A program made the position numbers and the translations under genes. Source: Tannerella sp. (GTDB lineage Bacteria > Bacteroidota > Bacteroidia > Bacteroidales > Tannerellaceae). Taken from it: 59,892 nt of DNA. The notes under the pieces were generated by a model. The model searched no databases, was not told the origin of the DNA, and saw nothing but the letters and a program-made list of their open reading frames with translations. Positions 56,592-59,892 of the stretch are shown one piece after another. How positions within the stretch are numbered: position 1 is the stretch's first letter; each line of letters opens with the position of its first letter. The DNA is taken from positions 1 to 59,892 of the forward strand of contig JAISUX010000052.1 in assembly GCA_031271805.1 (NCBI GenBank). Reading direction: 5' to 3'.

Positions 56592-59285
56592 ATGAAAAGT
56601 ATTTTTATAAAAAACGTAATTATCTGCCTGTGTGGATGTTGGATGACAATGTTCAGCCAATTATCAGCTCACGTGCATGACGGTCAAACCAAAATTGGTC
56701 GTAAAACAACCATTAGTTTATACGGACTTAAAACAGAGCCTGAAGCAACTATTGTAAAATGTCGTACCATACCGTTCCTGGCGGCGCCGGAATCCAAATG
56801 GAACGGAACAGTACGGAAATTTTCAGGTCATGAAGAAACTGTACCTGTTGGCACAGTAGCTAAGACTCTTTTTCTGTCAGGCATGATTAATACGTGGGAT
56901 AACGGGGTAGCTCACTGGGGAGAACATCCTGAGTTGCTTGAAAACCGTTCAGACCAGATATTCATTGGTAGCCGTCTTGGGGATATTGTAATTGAATATG
57001 AGACAGGCGATACAGACGTCATTCCCGTAATAACCGGATTGACTGCATGGTTTTTTAACCAGTGGAAATTTCCTTCACATGACGCAGGGACAGTTATACG
57101 CGAACCTTTTGCTTCTCGACCGGAATTTATGACCGTTTTGCGTAATACGCTTAAAGTTAAAGAAGAAGGTGAATTTATGACGCCGGATAATCGTTACAAA
57201 GCATATTTTTTAGCCGTTACGCCACGTCCATTGACTATCAACAATATAGTGATTCGCAGCAATCCGGAAATTAGAGGCAAGATACTTGTATCAGGTATTA
57301 CGCTTGAATTACCAAAAGGAATAAAGCCTTCGTTACATTTACATTCGTTTGGCAAACAGACTGTTGACGTTATTGATGCTACACCTGCTTTTGCTACTGA
57401 ACATTTTCCTGATTATGAAGCCTCTTTGCGTTCCTTATCTGACATCCTGTATAACAGTGTTGAAGATTTGCCTGATAAAGTGGCATATCCTGTAGTATCC
57501 CCTGATTTTCATGGCGCTCAGATTCGTTTTCTGTCTAATAGACCGGAAGGTGCTATGCTGTCAAATATTTGGATTGAAAATTTGAAGAACATAGACGAAA
57601 AATTTGAAAAAAAGACCGGATTTTTTTACGAGACAGGAGAAAAATCACCTTTTTACGGCGGATATTCAGGGATAGGGACATGGGAAGCTGTTGGCATTTA
57701 CCGTCAGGCATACGGACGTACAGCCGACCATTATGTTCGTCAGGCTTTGAAATGCCTCGAAGATAATGAGAGAACGACTAATTTTGTGGATTTTTGCGAC
57801 AAATGGCTCTATTTTTATCGTTCCGACCACAATCCGGCTAATGGGCCTGATAATAAGATTTTTCTTACCGGAGATGTTGAGTTTGAAGCCAAAAAATATC
57901 CTGCCGACGCTCCGCCTCACTGGTCTTTTCTTGTTTATCCACCACAGTATTCACCCGGTCTTGAAATCAATGAAATCCCCGGTTCGGAAGAAATAGAAGC
58001 GCATGCTTCAATAATGGTAAATCGTTGGTATGCATGGAAACTTCTCGGCAAACCTATTGATGAATGGATGACGTCGCTTCGAGACAGCGTTTATCACAAA
58101 AGTCGCTGGCAGTCAACGCGCGATGCTGCTGATTTTCTTTGTTGGTGGATGGATTATACCGGAATGGATGTCATTTTCAGCGAAGGCGAATTTACGGGAT
58201 GGAGCGGCGGTCGTTCACAGATTCCGCCAAATATGAGTAAGGAAACAGATATTCAAAAGATTCGTTCTAATTATGCTAACAGCGACATGTATGAAGTATA
58301 TGCAAGCTATTCGTCCATGACTGCTTTACAATGTTCGGCCGACATGGCAGAAGCGACCGGAAACAAGGCGCTTGCAGACAAATATCGGTCGTATGCCGCA
58401 CGTATTCATTCAGCAATGATACGTTTGCTTGCTATTGGACCAAATCATAACAGAATGTGGAGGGTAGCTCGCAATTCTGTACTACCAAGCTTGCAAGACT
58501 GTCTTATTCAGACATGGTTCGGATTATATCGCGAAGGTCTTGACCCGCTCAAAACAGACAAAGAAATGACTGCTATAAGCAGGAATACTTTACGCAGACA
58601 ATTAAATCAACGTTATGGATATGCGCCTGTACTGGCTATGGGTTATGGAATTGGCTGGCTCACTCATTCCGCCCTTGTGCTTGACCAAATGGATGATGCT
58701 GAACATCTGTTGATGAATATTGCACGTTATACGTATGATAAAAATATGGATTATGCAGATACGAAACGTAAAATTGACTGGCATAAATGGCTGTGGATCA
58801 TACCTGAAGGAGTAAACATCCTGCCTGATGGCAGATGGTATCGTATTTGTGATTTAAGCAACGGAGCAAATCAGGGACCTGTAATGAACGCACTTGAAAT
58901 ATGCGCAGGCATTGACGATTCCAAAGAACACCGCTTAAGGTTACTCCCACGTATCATAGACGGTATGACAGGTATTGAAGTAAATAACTTTAACGTAATG
59001 ACCATTAAAGACGGGAAGAATGTGAATGTCAGCATCAATTATCAATACTTGCGAGGCAAATCTTTTTATATGAAGAGTCAAAAGTCGCTGCCTTTAGTTG
59101 ATATACGTTTTGGGCCCTATGAAAATGAGCAACAAGCACAGTCAGTTATTAAAGCAGCCGCAGTCAAAGATATATCGGTTAGAGCAGAAATATCGGGAGT
59201 TTATCACGATAAACCTGCTTACTGGGTGTGGTTAGAAGGAATACATGACTTAAGTGAATTCTCTTTAGAAATCGAAGGATTGTGA
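56592..59285 (+). CDS. Large AT-rich secreted protein, possible glycoside hydrolase-like fold
   Basis: Protein of 897 aa with a signal-like start (MKSIFIKNVIICLCGCWMTM ... LSAHVHDG). I do not recognise a named family. The middle and C-terminal parts are helix-rich with regularly spaced W/Y/G motifs (YGGYSGIGTWEAVGIYRQAY, MDYTGMDVIFSEGEF, YGYAPVLAMGYGIGWLTHSA), the look of an (alpha/alpha)6-barrel glycan-active enzyme. Conserved-looking acidic residues (DYTGMD, EGEF) could be catalytic, but this is inference. The DNA is AT-rich (57301-57360: 22 G+C of 60) compared with the M64 gene only 5 bp upstream (55501-55560: 31 of 60), so it may have been acquired separately. Confidence 0.6.
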   Translation: MKSIFIKNVIICLCGCWMTMFSQLSAHVHDGQTKIGRKTTISLYGLKTEPEATIVKCRTIPFLAAPESKWNGTVRKFSGHEETVPVGTVAKTLFLSGMINTWDNGVAHWGEHPELLENRSDQIFIGSRLGDIVIEYETGDTDVIPVITGLTAWFFNQWKFPSHDAGTVIREPFASRPEFMTVLRNTLKVKEEGEFMTPDNRYKAYFLAVTPRPLTINNIVIRSNPEIRGKILVSGITLELPKGIKPSLHLHSFGKQTVDVIDATPAFATEHFPDYEASLRSLSDILYNSVEDLPDKVAYPVVSPDFHGAQIRFLSNRPEGAMLSNIWIENLKNIDEKFEKKTGFFYETGEKSPFYGGYSGIGTWEAVGIYRQAYGRTADHYVRQALKCLEDNERTTNFVDFCDKWLYFYRSDHNPANGPDNKIFLTGDVEFEAKKYPADAPPHWSFLVYPPQYSPGLEINEIPGSEEIEAHASIMVNRWYAWKLLGKPIDEWMTSLRDSVYHKSRWQSTRDAADFLCWWMDYTGMDVIFSEGEFTGWSGGRSQIPPNMSKETDIQKIRSNYANSDMYEVYASYSSMTALQCSADMAEATGNKALADKYRSYAARIHSAMIRLLAIGPNHNRMWRVARNSVLPSLQDCLIQTWFGLYREGLDPLKTDKEMTAISRNTLRRQLNQRYGYAPVLAMGYGIGWLTHSALVLDQMDDAEHLLMNIARYTYDKNMDYADTKRKIDWHKWLWIIPEGVNILPDGRWYRICDLSNGANQGPVMNALEICAGIDDSKEHRLRLLPRIIDGMTGIEVNNFNVMTIKDGKNVNVSINYQYLRGKSFYMKSQKSLPLVDIRFGPYENEQQAQSVIKAAAVKDISVRAEISGVYHDKPAYWVWLEGIHDLSEFSLEIEGL

Positions 59286-59892
59286 AACAAAGTTTCGGTC
59301 GTATAGCAGAAGAATCACACAGCCAATTTTGTGATGGCGGAAACCGATTTCATTCTAAAAACTGCCGCTAAGATAATACTTTTTCGGATAGAATCAAAAA
59401 AAGTTGCGTAACTGACATGGAAAGTTGTGTGCCGTCAGGTACGCCCCGTTAAGGACGAAGTCCTGTCATTTTTTCCGCAAGCGAAAAAGAAGCTGCGAGG
59501 CACGAAGCAATCCGGAAAAATACTAAACGCAAAGAGCGCAAAAACACAAAGACGCGAAGTTGGCGGATGATGCACTATCCTACGCGCCAAGGCTGAAAGC
59601 CTTCCCGTCAATAGCGCGACTTGTCCCGCCAAAGCGGGAGGGCATCGCCCTGCGGTCCTGTTGCGTTCATCTATCCCAAAAGCCCTATCAGGCTGAAATC
59701 CGATTGCGCCCCTGAACGGGACAACTGCAAGCCGTCAGGTTTGCATCGCTCGTTAGAAGATGTTATCCACCATCCCGCCCCTTGCATACGGTTAAGGATG
59801 CATCCCTCCGCGATGCAGGGAAACAAGGTAAGGCATATCCGTTTCTACCGAGCGACCCATCCCTGACGGGATGGGAAACGTCGTCCAACAAG
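59286..59892. repeat. Non-coding tail rich in small hairpins and repeat fragments
   Basis: No gene can be supported here. Hairpins include AGGAC-GAA-GTCCT (59452-59464), AAGGCT-GAA-AGCCTT (59589-59603), TCCCGC-CAAA-GCGGGA (59624-59639), AGGGC-ATC-GCCCT (59639-59651), AGCC-CTATCA-GGCT (59681-59694), GCATC-n7-GATGC (59800-59816) and CCCATCCC-TGAC-GGGATGGG (59856-59875). A stretch of CGCAAAGA-like units lies at about 59526-59558. The pattern resembles REP-like intergenic elements. An 81-codon plus-strand open frame across it (59621-59866) has no protein character. Confidence 0.6.
59494..59515 (+). repeat. Partial copy of the dispersed repeat
   Basis: TGCGAGGCACGAAGCAATCC matches the minus-strand sequence at 32961-32989 (TGCGAAGTACGAAGCAATC) apart from two transitions in the loop. 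Confidence 0.55.

Noticed and set aside
59621-59866. Plus-strand open frame of 81 codons in the right-end tail
   Set aside because: The DNA consists of hairpin elements; the peptide is rich in Pro/Arg/His/Cys with no sign of selection.
1-59892. CRISPR arrays, tRNA or rRNA genes, prophage or integrase
   Set aside because: I scanned the gaps between genes for regular spaced repeats, cloverleaf patterns and recombinase motifs and saw none.

Overview
The window is chromosomal DNA of a Bacteroidota bacterium, most likely of the order Bacteroidales. The evidence is the gene order purH-mreB-mreC-mreD-mrdA-rodA, promoters of the Bacteroides type (TTTG, about 19 bp, TAnnTTTG), many lipoproteins, TonB-dependent receptors with an STN or carboxypeptidase-regulatory N-terminus, DUF4249 partners, a GT3-type glycogen synthase and a non-canonical second EF-G. 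I see no rRNA, tRNA, CRISPR array, integrase or transposase.

Layout. Position 3-182 is the tail of a plus-strand glycoside hydrolase. From 238 to 9401 the minus strand carries housekeeping genes: rod-shape and peptidoglycan elongation (rodA, mrdA, mreD, mreC, mreB) behind purH, then grpE-dnaJ. From 9503 to 17827 the plus strand carries a PDZ/DUF4136 envelope protein, mutS2 and a two-gene glycogen operon. From 17832 to 29484 come a lipoprotein oxidoreductase, gdhA, an EF-G paralogue that lacks the catalytic His, an SPFH/zinc-ribbon/glpK operon and a secreted GH2 enzyme.

The accessory core is 29.5-46.5 kb. It holds two TonB receptor/DUF4249 lipoprotein pairs. The first also has a large DUF4353-type beta-helical lipoprotein. 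Between the pairs lie a divergent outer-membrane protein and a lipoprotein that looks truncated. Next come decaying or small genes (a DUF3244-like remnant, a 27-codon membrane ORF, a six-bladed propeller gene with one in-frame amber codon), a membrane-bound TPR regulator with a C-terminal HTH, and an AT-rich lipoprotein.

From 46.5 to 59.3 kb there are an esterase, an orphan NarL-type regulator, a Tat-exported oxidoreductase, a GH51 arabinofuranosidase, glpT, agmatine deiminase, peptidase T, an M64 peptidase and an AT-rich secreted protein of unknown family. The last 600 bp are non-coding and consist largely of small hairpins and dispersed-repeat fragments.

Themes: glycan degradation and storage (GH51, GH2, esterase, glycogen genes), glycerol and glycerol-3-phosphate use (glpK, glpT, 27 kb apart), nitrogen metabolism (gdhA, agmatine deiminase, pepT), and outer-membrane uptake with unknown substrates. 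The most noteworthy items are the EF-G paralogue, the TonB/DUF4249/DUF4353 locus with its regulatory palindromes, the dispersed repeat that has become part of a lipoprotein signal peptide, and the SPFH-GYF/zinc-ribbon pair.
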